Shown: positions 8,986 to 18,653, counted from the stretch's first letter. The stretch is 64,000 nucleotides of DNA from PFJX01 sp040751755 (GCA_040751755.1 JBFMHC010000050.1:124001-188000), one strand, 5' to 3'. Numbers and translations are program-made. The notes: generated from the letters alone by a model not told the origin.

Positions 8986-9500
8986 ACCATCCTCCCGGCG
9001 CGCCGCCGCCCCCCGGCGGTGGTGATGCCGGCGAATCCCATGCCGCCGTGTGCGTGGCAGATCGCGCAGGCCAGGGCATCGGCGGAGTCGGGCCGGGGCT
9101 CCGCCGGCAGGTTGAGCAGGCGCTTCACCATGTGCTGCACCTGGGTCTTGTCGGCATGGCCGTTGCCCACCACCGCCTGCTTGACCTGCAGGGCGGTGTA
9201 TTCGAACACCGGCTGGCTGGCCTGGGTCAGCGCGGCCAGGGCGGCGCCGCGCGCCTGGCCGAGCAGCAGGGTGGACTGCGGGTTGACGTTGACGAACACC
9301 TTCTCGATGGCGGCCGCGTCCGGCTTGTAGTGCCCCAGGATCTCCACCACCCCGTCGAAGATGATCTTGATGCGTTCGGGCAGCTCGCCCTCCTTGGTGC
9401 GCACCACGCCGCTGCCGAGATAGGCCAGTTTCTGGCCCACCTTCTCGATCACCCCGTAACCCGTCACGCGCAGGCCCGGGTCGAGGCCGAGGATGATCAC
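8982..9500 (-). CDS. ruvC: Crossover junction endodeoxyribonuclease RuvC
   Basis: RuvC resolves Holliday junctions by paired nicking. The 172-residue protein shows the four RNase H-like acidic residues at the expected places: D7 (MIILGLDPGLRVTGYG), E66 (AAAIEKVFVNVNP), and D138 and D141 (PRPDSADALACAICHAHG). It overlaps the yebC stop by 4 bases and the prenyltransferase start by 4 bases. Length is normal. Confidence 0.97.
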   Translation of the reverse strand: MIILGLDPGLRVTGYGVIEKVGQKLAYLGSGVVRTKEGELPERIKIIFDGVVEILGHYKPDAAAIEKVFVNVNPQSTLLLGQARGAALAALTQASQPVFEYTALQVKQAVVGNGHADKTQVQHMVKRLLNLPAEPRPDSADALACAICHAHGGMGFAGITTAGGRRRAGRMV

Positions 9501-10225
9501 TCGGGCAGGATCGCCGAGGTGTAGACCTCCTGCACGTCGTCCAGGTCGTCCAGCATGTCCAGCATCTTCTGGAACTTCACGGCGTCGTCGCCGCCGACCT
9601 CGGTCTCGTTCAGGGCCTTCATGGTGATCTCGGCCATGGCGGGCTTGAAGCCAGCCTGCTCCAGGGCCTCCTTGACGGTCGCCAGGTCGCCGGTGGGGGC
9701 GGTGATGACCTCGATGGAGCCGTCGTCGTTGCCGATCACGTCCTCGGCGCCGGCCTCCAGGGCCACCTCCATCACCTTGTCCTCGTCCGCGCCCGGCTCC
9801 AGGATGATCTGGCCGCAGTGCTTGAACTGGAAGGCGACGCAGCCGTCGGTGCCCATGTTGCCGCCGTGCTTGGACATGGCATGGCGCACGTCGGCAACGG
9901 TGCGCACGCGGTTGTCGGTCAGGCAGTCGACGATCACCGCGGCGCCGCCGGGGCCGTAACCCTCATAGCGGATCTCCTCGTAGTTCACGCCCTCCAGCTC
10001 GCCGGTGCCCTTCTTGATCGCGCGGTCGATGTTGTCGTTGGGCATGTTCTCGCCCTTGGCCTTGTCGATGGCCAGGCGCAGGCGCGGGTTGAAGTTGGGG
10101 TCGCCGCCGCCCATCTTCGCCGCGACGGTGATCTCCTTGGCGTAGCGCGAGAAGATCCGGCCCCGCTTCTCGTCCTGACGACCCTTGCGGTGCTGGATGT
10201 TTGCCCATTTGGAATGACCGGCCAT
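9497..10225 (-). CDS. yebC: YebC/PmpR-family protein
   Basis: Members of this family (TACO1-like) are regulators and/or ribosome-associated translation factors; PmpR is the Pseudomonas member in the same genomic position. I use the ATG at 10225, which gives MAGHSKWANIQHRKGRQDEK, the family's invariant N-terminus, with a GAGG about 9 bases upstream. A start 33 bases further upstream is open but unlikely. The 242-residue protein contains NIDRAIKKGTGE and YGPGGAAVIVDCLTDNR. It is the first gene of the ruv-tol operon. Confidence 0.93.
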   Translation of the reverse strand: MAGHSKWANIQHRKGRQDEKRGRIFSRYAKEITVAAKMGGGDPNFNPRLRLAIDKAKGENMPNDNIDRAIKKGTGELEGVNYEEIRYEGYGPGGAAVIVDCLTDNRVRTVADVRHAMSKHGGNMGTDGCVAFQFKHCGQIILEPGADEDKVMEVALEAGAEDVIGNDDGSIEVITAPTGDLATVKEALEQAGFKPAMAEITMKALNETEVGGDDAVKFQKMLDMLDDLDDVQEVYTSAILPE

Positions 10226-10260
10226 GCTGAGAACCTCTGAATGAATGCAATTACACAACA

Positions 10261-10327
10261 GTCATCCCGGCGCGTGCCGGAATCCAGTCGAGTCGAGGGA
10301 CTGGACCCCGGCCTGCGCCGGGGTGAC
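10261..10327. repeat. REP-like palindromic repeat between rtcB and yebC
   Basis: This 67-base element begins GTCATCCCGGCGCGTGCCGG and ends with the imperfect reverse complement ending in GCGCCGGGGTGAC. The whole unit is an inverted repeat (GTCAnCCCGG ... CCGGGGTGAC), and each arm is itself a small GC palindrome. It matches the widespread proteobacterial repeat whose chance translation reads VTPAQAGVQ; an overlapping open frame here does contain that peptide. It lies after rtcB and before yebC on the minus strand. It could act as an RNA hairpin, but no T-run follows. Confidence 0.8.
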
Positions 10328-10371
10328 GGGAACAGGGGACGATTTTAGCAGGTGGCGGGCATCCGCCCGCC

Positions 10372-11802
10372 TCAGCCCTTGATGCAGATCAGCGGTTCCA
10401 GGCGCGCCACCTTCCTCGCCAGGCCGGCGGCCTCGGCGGCGTCCACCACGGCCGTCACGTCCTTGTAGGCGCCCGGCGCCTCCTCGGCGACGCCGCGCAG
10501 CGAGGGGCTGCGGATGAGGATGCCGCGCCCCGCCAGCTCGTCCACCACGGCGCGGCCGTGCCAGGTGCGGGTGGCCTGGTTGCGGCTCATGCGCCGGCCG
10601 GCGCCATGGCAGGCGGAGGCGAAGGCGAGGTCCGCGCCGCTGTCGCTGCCGGCGAGGATGTAGGAAGCGGTGCCCATGCTGCCGCCGATGATCACCGGCT
10701 GTCCGACCTCGCGCAGTTCGCGAGGCAGGCAGGGGTGACCGGGGCCGAAGGCGCGTGTGGCGCCCTTGCGGTGCACGAACAGGCGCCGGCGCTCGCCGTC
10801 CACGCGGTGTTCCTCCTCCTTGCAGGTGTTGTGCGAGACGTCGTAGAGCAGGCCCAGGCTTGCCTGCGGCAGGATCTCGGCGAAGGCCTGGCGCACCAGG
10901 TGGGTGAGGATCTGCCGGTTGGCGAGCGCGCAGTTGATGCCGGCGCGCATGGCGCCGAGATACTCGCGCCCCAGGTCCGAGTCGAGCGGCGCGCAGGCCA
11001 GCTCGCGATCCGGCAGGCTGAGGCCGTGGCCCGGCGCGGCGAGCACCATGGACTTGAGGAACTCGGTGCCGATCTGGTGCCCGAGGCCGCGCGAGCCGCA
11101 GTGCAGGCTGACCACCGCGTCGCCCTCCTCCAGGCCATAGGCGCGCGCGATGGCCGTATCGAAGACACGGGCGACGCACTGCACCTCCAGATAGTGGTTG
11201 CCGGAACCCAGGGTGCCCATCTCGTGTTTCTGGCGGTCCTTGGCGTGCACCGAGACGCGCCCCGGCTCGGCGCCGGCCATGCAGCCGTGCTCCTCGGTGC
11301 GCTCCAGGTCCTCCCCGGTCCCATAGCCCTGCTCCACCGCCCAGCGCGCGCCCTCGCGCAGCATGGCGTTCATCTCGCGCGCGCTCAGGCTGATGTGGCC
11401 GGTGCTGCCGACGCCGGCGGGGATGGCGTGGAACAGGTGCTCGGCGAGGCGCGGCTTCACCGCCTCGATGTCGGGTTTGCGCAGGCCGGTGTGCAGCGTG
11501 CGCACGCCGCAGGAGATGTCGAAGCCGACGCCGCCGGCGGAGACCACGCCACCCGCCTCGGGGTCGAAGGCGGCCACGCCGCCGATCGGGAAGCCATAGC
11601 CCCAGTGCGCGTCCGGCATGGCGTAGGCGGCGCCGACGATGCCCGGCAGGGCGGCGACGTTGCACAGCTGCTCGCGCACCTTCTCGTCCATGTCGCGCAA
11701 CAGGGCCTCGTCGCCGAACAGCACCGCCGGCACGCGCATGGCGCCGCGCGGCTCGATGCGCCACACGAAGGGGGAAAGCTGGTGCAGGCCGGACAGCTCC
11801 AT
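10372..11802 (-). CDS. rtcB: RNA-splicing ligase RtcB
   Basis: RtcB joins 2',3'-cyclic phosphate (or 3'-phosphate) and 5'-OH RNA ends using GTP and Mn2+, repairing or splicing RNA. The 476-residue protein has the family blocks PDAHWGYGFPIGGVAAF, GGVGFDISCGVRTL, LHCGSRGLGHQIG, YDVSHNTCKEEEH and HRKGATRAFGPGHP. The block SACHGAGRRMSRNQA contains the His that becomes guanylylated. It is followed on the same strand by yebC beyond a REP-like element. Its upstream partner is archease, 10 bases away, which activates RtcB. All expected metal-binding His/Cys/Asp blocks are visible. Confidence 0.96.
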   Translation of the reverse strand: MELSGLHQLSPFVWRIEPRGAMRVPAVLFGDEALLRDMDEKVREQLCNVAALPGIVGAAYAMPDAHWGYGFPIGGVAAFDPEAGGVVSAGGVGFDISCGVRTLHTGLRKPDIEAVKPRLAEHLFHAIPAGVGSTGHISLSAREMNAMLREGARWAVEQGYGTGEDLERTEEHGCMAGAEPGRVSVHAKDRQKHEMGTLGSGNHYLEVQCVARVFDTAIARAYGLEEGDAVVSLHCGSRGLGHQIGTEFLKSMVLAAPGHGLSLPDRELACAPLDSDLGREYLGAMRAGINCALANRQILTHLVRQAFAEILPQASLGLLYDVSHNTCKEEEHRVDGERRRLFVHRKGATRAFGPGHPCLPRELREVGQPVIIGGSMGTASYILAGSDSGADLAFASACHGAGRRMSRNQATRTWHGRAVVDELAGRGILIRSPSLRGVAEEAPGAYKDVTAVVDAAEAAGLARKVARLEPLICIKG

Positions 11803-11812
11803 ACAATCGCCT

Positions 11813-12229
11813 TCACACGTCCACCACGCAACGCGCGTGCCACTGGCCGTCGGCCTCGCGCGCCACCCGCAGGGCGGTGTAGGTGGCGCCCTTCACCTCG
11901 ACACCGGGATGGTGGCGGGCGACGTCCACCGCCTCGCCCCAGCCCTCGCCGCGCAGGCGGCCGTCGTCTATGAGGGCGACGAAGCGCGAGAACAGCATCC
12001 TCTGCACGCTCATCTCGTAGACCCAGGCATTGAGCCAGTCGACCAGCAGCAGCTCCAGGTCGGGCGCGTCGCAGGCCACCTCGACCCGGCGTTCGGGACG
12101 CACCGTGGCAAGCTCGGCCACCACCGCCGTCATGGCCATGGCGGCCTGCTCGAAGGCCGCCGCCGGGTTTGCGCCCCAACCGTGCACGCCGATGTCGGCG
12201 TCGTGCCGGAAGTGTTCCCAGCCCGCCAT
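11813..12229 (-). CDS. Archease
   Basis: Archease is a small cofactor that speeds RtcB guanylylation and allows multiple turnover. The 138-residue product has the family N-terminus GWEHFRHDADIGVHGWG, with the conserved metal-binding Asp, and the segment LLLVDWLNAWVYEMSVQRML. The C-terminus ARCVVDV supplies the terminal Asp typical of the family. Its stop lies 10 bases before rtcB, indicating co-expression. In many proteobacteria rtcB occurs instead with rtcA and a sigma-54 regulator rtcR; neither is seen here. Confidence 0.9.
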   Translation of the reverse strand: MAGWEHFRHDADIGVHGWGANPAAAFEQAAMAMTAVVAELATVRPERRVEVACDAPDLELLLVDWLNAWVYEMSVQRMLFSRFVALIDDGRLRGEGWGEAVDVARHHPGVEVKGATYTALRVAREADGQWHARCVVDV

Positions 12230-12238
12230 GGCCTTGCC

Positions 12239-12619
12239 TCAGGCCTCTTCCTCGGCCGCTACGACCTGCGGCTTGCTGTGGGCCTTCACGTCACCGCGCT
12301 GCTGGCGGCTGTACTCCTCGAGGCGGCGCTTCGCCACGTCGAAGGCGTCGCGCAGGGCGACGTAGACGTCCTCGTGCGCCTGGCTCTGGTGATGGTGGCC
12401 GCGGCTCACCACCAGCTCGCCGCCAGGCACCGTCAGATCGATGCGCACGTGGAACAGCTTGCCCTGGTTCTTGTGCTCATGGGGCGCCTCCACGACCACG
12501 CGCATGCCCATGACGTGCTCGTAGAAGCGGTCCAGCTTCTCGGCCTTTTCGTGGATGCGGGTCTCCAGGGCAGGCGAAGGATCCATGTGCCTGAATGTGA
12601 TTTCCAAGGGAATACGCAT
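12239..12619 (-). CDS. hpf: Ribosome hibernation promoting factor (HPF/RaiA family)
   Basis: HPF-family proteins bind the 30S decoding region in stationary phase and inactivate ribosomes. I start at the ATG at 12619 (MRIPLEITFRHMDPSPALET) because GGAG lies 8 bases upstream; a start two codons earlier would leave only 2 bases of spacing. The 126-residue protein has the beta-alpha-beta-beta-beta-alpha core ending near DVYVALRDAFDVAKRRLEEY. A short C-terminal tail rich in Glu and Ala follows. It lacks the long-form dimerisation domain. The name could equally be RaiA-like. Confidence 0.85.
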   Translation of the reverse strand: MRIPLEITFRHMDPSPALETRIHEKAEKLDRFYEHVMGMRVVVEAPHEHKNQGKLFHVRIDLTVPGGELVVSRGHHHQSQAHEDVYVALRDAFDVAKRRLEEYSRQQRGDVKAHSKPQVVAAEEEA

Positions 12620-12621
12620 GA

Positions 12622-13299
12622 TCATTTCTCCATGTCGATCTTGCTTCTGCATTGAACACCGCCCCCCGTGAGGGGCACGAACACCACCGGCAGGACGTCC
12701 CGCTCGTGCACGCCGCCGTCCGCGTCCTTGCGGATCACGCGCAGCTGCTGGCCGAAATAGGACATGCCCACCGGTATCACCATCGTCCCGCCCGGCTTGA
12801 GCTGTTCGACCAGCGCAGGCGGCACCGCCTCGGCGGCGGCGGTCACCAGGATGCCGTCGTAGGGCGCGTGTTCCGGCCAGCCGAAATGGCCGTCGCCGAC
12901 GCGCACCTCGACATTGCCGTAGCCCAGCTCACGCAGGCGCGCGCGGGCCTGCTCGCCCAGGGGGGCGACGATCTCGAGCGAGTACACCTTGCTGACCAGC
13001 CCCGCCAGGACCGCCGCCTGGTAGCCCGAGCCGGTGCCGACCTCCAGGACCACATGCTCCCGGCGTGGCCGGATCAGGTCGGTCATGAGGGCGACGATGT
13101 AGGGCTGGGAGATGGTCTGCCCGTGGCCGATGGGCAGGGGATGGTTGTCGTAGGCGCTGACCTCCAGCCCATCCGCCACGAAGAGATGCCGCGGCACGCG
13201 GCTGAAGGCCTCCAGCACCCTGTTCTCCAAGGCCGCCACGCCGGTGAGGTAGGCGGTCTCGCGAACGTCTGCGCAAATTTCCTCGAGCAGGCGTTGCAT
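12622..13299 (-). CDS. pcm: Protein-L-isoaspartate O-methyltransferase
   Basis: Pcm methylates isoaspartyl residues with S-adenosylmethionine so that damaged proteins can be repaired. The 225-residue protein has the family active-site region AYDNHPLPIGHGQTISQPYI, the SAM motif VVLEVGTGSGYQAAVLAGLV and the later YDGILVTAAAEAVPPALVEQ. The ATG at 13299 has no clear Shine-Dalgarno, and an in-frame GTG at 13329 is an alternative start. It ends 2 bases before the hpf start, so the two are likely co-transcribed. It is divergent from the HerA-like ATPase gene. Confidence 0.93.
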   Translation of the reverse strand: MQRLLEEICADVRETAYLTGVAALENRVLEAFSRVPRHLFVADGLEVSAYDNHPLPIGHGQTISQPYIVALMTDLIRPRREHVVLEVGTGSGYQAAVLAGLVSKVYSLEIVAPLGEQARARLRELGYGNVEVRVGDGHFGWPEHAPYDGILVTAAAEAVPPALVEQLKPGGTMVIPVGMSYFGQQLRVIRKDADGGVHERDVLPVVFVPLTGGGVQCRSKIDMEK

Positions 13300-13373
13300 G
13301 GACAGGTCATGTTTATTGTTCGTTTTCACATTTCCAGCATAGCCCTCCCGCCGGACGTGAAAAGGCGGCCGCA

Positions 13374-13379
13374 TATAAT
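13374..13379 (+). promoter_or_regulatory. Possible -10 box for the HerA-like gene
   Basis: A perfect TATAAT lies 31 bases before the HerA-like start codon, in the divergent gap with pcm. No convincing -35 element is found 16-18 bases upstream (the sequence there reads CCGGAC). This is weak evidence for a promoter. Confidence 0.35.
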
Positions 13380-13410
13380 CCCCCGCGTTGCGACCACCCC
13401 CGCGCCAGAC

Positions 13411-14912
<1,502 letters not shown>

Positions 14913-14916
<4 letters not shown>

Positions 14917-15551
14917 GCGGGAAGGTCGTATTGGATAACAAGCACTTCGACAGCAAGGCCCGGCAGTGGGACGAAAACCCGGTGTTCCAGGAGCGCGCGC
15001 GCAAGATCGCCGACGGCCTGCGCGCCATGGTGCCACTGTCCCCGGCCATGCACGCCCTCGACTACGGCAGCGGCTCGGGCCTGCTTTCCTTCCCGCTCAA
15101 GGACGAGCTGGGCCACATCACCCTCTCCGACACCTCGGCGGGCATGCTCGACGTGGTGCGGGAGAAGATCGCCGCCCAGGGCGTGCGCAACATGACCGCG
15201 ATCCAGGCCGACCTGAGCGCGACGAGCCTGCCCGACACCCGCTTCGACCTCATCTATTCGTCCATGGTCCTGCACCACATCCCGGACACGGACGCCATCC
15301 TGGCCGCCTTCCACGCCCACCTGAACCCCGGCGGCTGGCTCGGCATCGCCGACCTGGACCAGGAGGACGGGAGCTTCCACGGCATCGAGGTGGACGTGCA
15401 CCACGGCTTCGACCGTGAGGCCCTGGCCGGGAAGGTGCGCCGGGCGGGCTTCACGGAGGTGGCGTTCCGCACCGTGTTCGAGATCGAGAAGGAACAGTCC
15501 GAAGGCAGGCGCGCCTACCCGGTGTTCCTGATGGCGGCGCGCCGCGCCTGA
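14913..15551 (+). CDS. Class I SAM-dependent methyltransferase
   Basis: A 212-residue Rossmann-fold methyltransferase. Motif I is ALDYGSGSGLLSF at about residues 48-60, motif II acidic end ITLSDTSAGMLDVV, and motif IV FDLIYSSMVLHHIPDTD. A loop after the product strand reads GWLGIADLDQEDGSFH. The substrate cannot be told; the family (Methyltransf_11/25) is broad and includes quinone and small-molecule methylases. It is coupled by a 4-base overlap to the HerA-like gene and converges on folB, with stops 2 bases apart. Confidence 0.8.
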
Positions 15552-15553
15552 GG

Positions 15554-15910
15554 TTAGATGCGCGAGCCGCGCTCGACGATGATGCCCAGTTCCTTCACCC
15601 CGCGCAGGATGGCGAGCTTGCGCACCGCCACGCGCACCCAGGGGGCGCCGAACTCGCGCCGCACGATGTCGGCGATCAGCTCGCCCAGGGTCTCCACCAG
15701 GCGGATCTCGCGCTCGGCCACCACCTCCTGGATGCGCGCCGCCACCTTGCCGTAGTCGATGGTGTCGGCGACGTCGTCGGTATGGCCGGCCTTGTGGTCA
15801 TAGAGGCCGATCTCCAGGTCGATCATCACGGGCTGCGGCGCTTTGCGCTCCCATTCGTACAGCCCGATAATCAGTTCGAGACGGAAGTCCCGCAGAAACA
15901 AGATATCCAT
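15554..15910 (-). CDS. folB: Dihydroneopterin aldolase
   Basis: FolB cleaves 7,8-dihydroneopterin to 6-hydroxymethyl-7,8-dihydropterin in folate synthesis. The 118-residue protein matches the family over its length: RDFRLELIIGLYEWERKAPQ, then DTIDYGKVAARIQEVVAERE and VETLGELIADIVRREF. It is divergent from plsY, the arrangement known from Pseudomonas and many betaproteobacteria. Length is normal. Confidence 0.94.
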   Translation of the reverse strand: MDILFLRDFRLELIIGLYEWERKAPQPVMIDLEIGLYDHKAGHTDDVADTIDYGKVAARIQEVVAEREIRLVETLGELIADIVRREFGAPWVRVAVRKLAILRGVKELGIIVERGSRI

Positions 15911-15956
15911 GAAATTCCTATGATGGCCTGCACGAAAGGGCCGAGATTGTACGCAA

Positions 15957-16583
15957 ATGATTGAATTTTCGCCGCTTTTGGCCGTCGTCTGCCTGGTCGC
16001 CTACCTGCTGGGCTCGATCGCCTTCGCCATCCTCGTCGCCAAGGCCTACGGCCTGCCGGACCCGCGCAACCACGGCTCCGGCAACCCCGGCGCCACCAAC
16101 ATGCTGCGCACCGGCCGCAAGTCCGCCGCCGCCCTCACCCTGCTCGGCGACGCCCTCAAGGGCGCGCTGGCGGTGTGGCTGGCGCAGTGGGCCACCGCCC
16201 AATACGGCCTGCCGGTCTACACCCCCTACCTCGCCGCCCTCGCCGCCTTCCTCGGCCACCTGTTCCCCGTGTTCTTCGGCTTCAAGGGCGGCAAGGGCGT
16301 GGCCACCGCGCTCGGCGTGCTGATCGCCCTGGACCTGCGCCTGGGCGGCCTGTGCATCCTCACCTGGGGCGCGGTGTTCGCCGTCACCCGCGTCTCCTCG
16401 CTGTCCGCGCTGGTGGCGGCGACGCTGGCGCCGGTCTATGGTTACTACCTGCTGGGGCACGGCGAGCAGACCGGTTTCCTCGCCGGCATCCTCGCCACCC
16501 TGTCGCTGCTGGTCCTGCTGCGCCACCACAGCAACATCCGCAAGCTGCTGTCCGGCGAGGAAAAGGCCTTCAAGAAACGCTGA
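15957..16583 (+). CDS. plsY: Glycerol-3-phosphate acyltransferase PlsY
   Basis: PlsY transfers the acyl group from acyl-phosphate to glycerol-3-phosphate, the first step of phospholipid synthesis, in the inner membrane. The 208-residue protein has about five hydrophobic segments and the family motifs GSIAFAILVAKAYGL, HGSGNPGATNMLRTGRK, TLLGDALKGALAVWLA and GHLFPVFFGFKGGKGVAT. It starts 46 bases from the divergent folB. Confidence 0.95.
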   Translation: MIEFSPLLAVVCLVAYLLGSIAFAILVAKAYGLPDPRNHGSGNPGATNMLRTGRKSAAALTLLGDALKGALAVWLAQWATAQYGLPVYTPYLAALAAFLGHLFPVFFGFKGGKGVATALGVLIALDLRLGGLCILTWGAVFAVTRVSSLSALVAATLAPVYGYYLLGHGEQTGFLAGILATLSLLVLLRHHSNIRKLLSGEEKAFKKR

Positions 16584-16596
16584 ACCGAGCCGACCC

Positions 16597-17313
16597 ATGT
16601 TCGAAAAGACCATCGACTACGCGCGCGACAGCCTGATCGCCGCCTCCGAGGCGGCGGTGGACCGGGCCGGCGACCGCCTGGGCCAGGTGGTCGACAACGC
16701 CAGCCAGGCGATCGACGAGAAGCTCGACAAGATCTCCCAGGAGCTGCACAGCCAGCGCAGCATGACCAAGGACGACGTGCGCGAGCTGGTGGACTACGCC
16801 GCCGACCGGCTCTCCCTGGTGCTGGACCAGCGCATCGCCGTGATGCGCCAGGAGATCGCCGGCCTGGTGCAGGAAAAGACCGAGTACTTCAAGGCGGAGA
16901 TCGACGCCTTCTTCATCCAGCGCCAGAAGGACCTGGCGCGCGAGCGCCGCCGCCTGATCATCAACATCGTCCTCGCCGCCGGCGCGGCGCTCGCCGTGGG
17001 CGCGGTGTCGCTGTTCTACAAGGGCATCCAGGGCTGGGACATGCTCACCGTGTTCCGCGTCGTGCTCGCCGCCCTGGCCGGCGGCTACGGCGTGTGGCTG
17101 GCGGTGAGCATGCTGCGCCGCTGGATGCTGATGTCCGAGCACCGCAAGGACATGGTGTTCGTGGCCGCCCGCTACTGGGGCTGGCTGCAGCCGACCAGCG
17201 TGTTCTCCACCCTCCTGGTGCTGGCCCTGCTGCTGGTGCTGAGCCTGGCGCTGGCCTTCCCGCAGGAAGTTCAGCACCTGCTCGGGCAGCCCATCCTCAG
17301 GCCTGGACGCTGA
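16597..17313 (+). CDS. Membrane protein of unknown function downstream of plsY
   Basis: I do not recognise this 238-residue protein. The first about 115 residues are predicted soluble, strongly helical and amphipathic, with repeated Asp/Ala/Arg patterns (ASEAAVDRAGDRLGQVVDNA) suggestive of a coiled coil. Three hydrophobic segments follow at about 120-141, 150-172 and 203-222. The start at 16597 lies 13 bases after plsY, so co-transcription is likely. Its 3' end overlaps the convergent tsaD by 17 bases. The layout resembles helical membrane-associated proteins rather than a transporter, and no catalytic motif is evident. Confidence 0.65.
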   Translation: MFEKTIDYARDSLIAASEAAVDRAGDRLGQVVDNASQAIDEKLDKISQELHSQRSMTKDDVRELVDYAADRLSLVLDQRIAVMRQEIAGLVQEKTEYFKAEIDAFFIQRQKDLARERRRLIINIVLAAGAALAVGAVSLFYKGIQGWDMLTVFRVVLAALAGGYGVWLAVSMLRRWMLMSEHRKDMVFVAARYWGWLQPTSVFSTLLVLALLLVLSLALAFPQEVQHLLGQPILRPGR

Positions 17314-18319
17314 CGGCGGGCGGCAGCTCGGCAAGGTCCCAGCGCGGACGCACGCCGAAGCGCCCGTCCGCCGGCCGGTCCTGCGCCAGGCGCAGGGCGC
17401 CGGCGTAGGCGATCATGGCGCCGTTGTCGGTGCACAGCTCCAGCGGCGGGTAGAACACGGCGTAGCCCCGGCGCGCCGCCTCGCCGTTGAGACGTTCCCG
17501 CAGGGCGCGGTTGGCGCCCACGCCGCCGGCGATCACCAGGCGCGTCAGGCCGTACCGCTCCAGGGCCGCCATGCACTTGCCCGCGAGCACGTCGACCACG
17601 GCCGCCTGGAACCCAGCGGCGATGTCCGCCCGCGCCGACTCGTTCTCTTTCTTGGTCAGGGTCAGCACCGCGGTCTTGAGGCCCGAGAAGCTGAAATCCA
17701 GGTCGCCGGAATGCAGCATCGGCCGAGGCAGCTTGAAGCGCCGCGCGTCGCCGCCATCCGCCAGACGCGACAGGGCCGGCCCGCCGGGATAGCCCAGACC
17801 GAGCAGCTGCGCGGTCTTGTCGAAGGCCTCGCCGGCGGCGTCGTCGACGGTCTCGCCCAGCAGCTCGTAGCGGCCGACGCCGTCCACGCGCATCAACTGG
17901 GTATGGCCGCCGGAGACCAGCAGGGCGACGAAGGGGAAATCGGGCCGCGGTTCCGCCAGCAGCGGCGAGAGCAGGTGGCCCTCCAGGTGGTGCACGCCGA
18001 TCGCCGGGATGCCCAGCGAAGCGGCCAGCGCGCAGGCGTAGCCCGAGCCGACGAGCAGCGCGCCGGCGAGCCCCGGCCCCTGCGTATAGGCGATGGCATC
18101 CAGGTCGTCGAGCCCCAGCCCCGCCTCCGCCATCACGCGCCGGGTCAGGGGGATGACGCGGCGGATGTGGTCGCGCGAGGCCAGCTCCGGCACCACCCCG
18201 CCATATTCCGCGTGCATGGCCACCTGGGTGTGCACGGCATGGGCGAGCAGGCCGCGTTCCGTGTCGAACACGGCCAGACCGGTTTCATCGCAGGAGGATT
18301 CGACGCCGAGGACTTTCAT
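17297..18319 (-). CDS. tsaD: tRNA N6-adenosine threonylcarbamoyltransferase TsaD
   Basis: TsaD transfers the threonylcarbamoyl group to A37 of ANN-decoding tRNAs. The ATG at 18319 gives a 340-residue protein with the canonical start MKVLGVESSCDETGLAVFDT; an ATG 30 bases upstream is less likely. The metal-binding HHLEGH is at residues 110-115. Family blocks QGPGLAGALLVG, LLVSGGHTQLMRVDGVGRYE, FSFSGLKTAVL and VIAGGVGANRALRERL are all present. It is divergent from rpsU, a conserved neighbour. Confidence 0.96.
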   Translation of the reverse strand: MKVLGVESSCDETGLAVFDTERGLLAHAVHTQVAMHAEYGGVVPELASRDHIRRVIPLTRRVMAEAGLGLDDLDAIAYTQGPGLAGALLVGSGYACALAASLGIPAIGVHHLEGHLLSPLLAEPRPDFPFVALLVSGGHTQLMRVDGVGRYELLGETVDDAAGEAFDKTAQLLGLGYPGGPALSRLADGGDARRFKLPRPMLHSGDLDFSFSGLKTAVLTLTKKENESARADIAAGFQAAVVDVLAGKCMAALERYGLTRLVIAGGVGANRALRERLNGEAARRGYAVFYPPLELCTDNGAMIAYAGALRLAQDRPADGRFGVRPRWDLAELPPAVSVQA

Positions 18320-18353
18320 GGAGGGGCCGTCAGGAAAAAGGCTTGACATTGTA

Positions 18354-18383
18354 TTGAAAGCCGCCGGCCGGCTGGTATAGAAT
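18354..18383 (+). promoter_or_regulatory. Candidate sigma-70 promoter for rpsU
   Basis: TTGAAA (18354-18359) is followed after 18 bases by TAGAAT (18378-18383); read as TATAGA at 18376 the spacer would be 16. The distance to the rpsU start codon is about 38 bases, reasonable for a short leader. The perfect TTGACA just upstream (18343) is too far from the -10 to pair with it. Confidence 0.55.
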
Positions 18384-18420
18384 CCGCGCTTTCCGATTTG
18401 CTTCCCGTCAGGACCCCGAT

Positions 18421-18633
18421 ATGCCCAGCGTTCGCCTCAAAGAAAACGAGCCTTTCGAAGTCGCCATGCGCCGCTTCAGGCGCGCCATCGAAAAGACCGG
18501 TCTGCTGACCGAGCTGCGTGCTCGCGAGTTCTACGAGAAGCCGACCCAGGAACGCAAGCGCAAGCTCGCGGCCGCCGTGAAGCGCCAGCACAAGCGCCTT
18601 CGCAGCCAGCAACTCCCCCCCAAGATGTACTGA
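18421..18633 (+). CDS. rpsU: Small ribosomal subunit protein bS21
   Basis: bS21 is a small basic protein of the 30S subunit that helps in translation initiation. The 70-residue product begins MPSVRLKENEPFEVAMRRFR and ends with a basic tail finishing LPPKMY. It is the head of the macromolecular-synthesis cluster rpsU-yqeY-dnaG-rpoD, and is separated from yqeY by an intrinsic terminator that would limit expression of the downstream genes. Confidence 0.97.
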   Translation: MPSVRLKENEPFEVAMRRFRRAIEKTGLLTELRAREFYEKPTQERKRKLAAAVKRQHKRLRSQQLPPKMY

Positions 18634-18653
18634 GATCCCCCGGATTTCGCCAG

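Noticed and set aside
10262..10371. Open frame ending in the peptide VTPAQAGVQ next to rtcB
   Set aside because: This peptide is the known chance translation of a REP-like repeat, not a protein.
12652..13410. Upstream extension of the HerA-like ATPase frame
   Set aside because: It is antisense to pcm and adds no recognisable domain; the ATG at 13411 gives the family N-terminus.
18343..18348. Perfect TTGACA before rpsU as the -35
   Set aside because: It is about 29 bases from the best -10 (TAGAAT), too far for sigma-70; TTGAAA at 18354 fits better.
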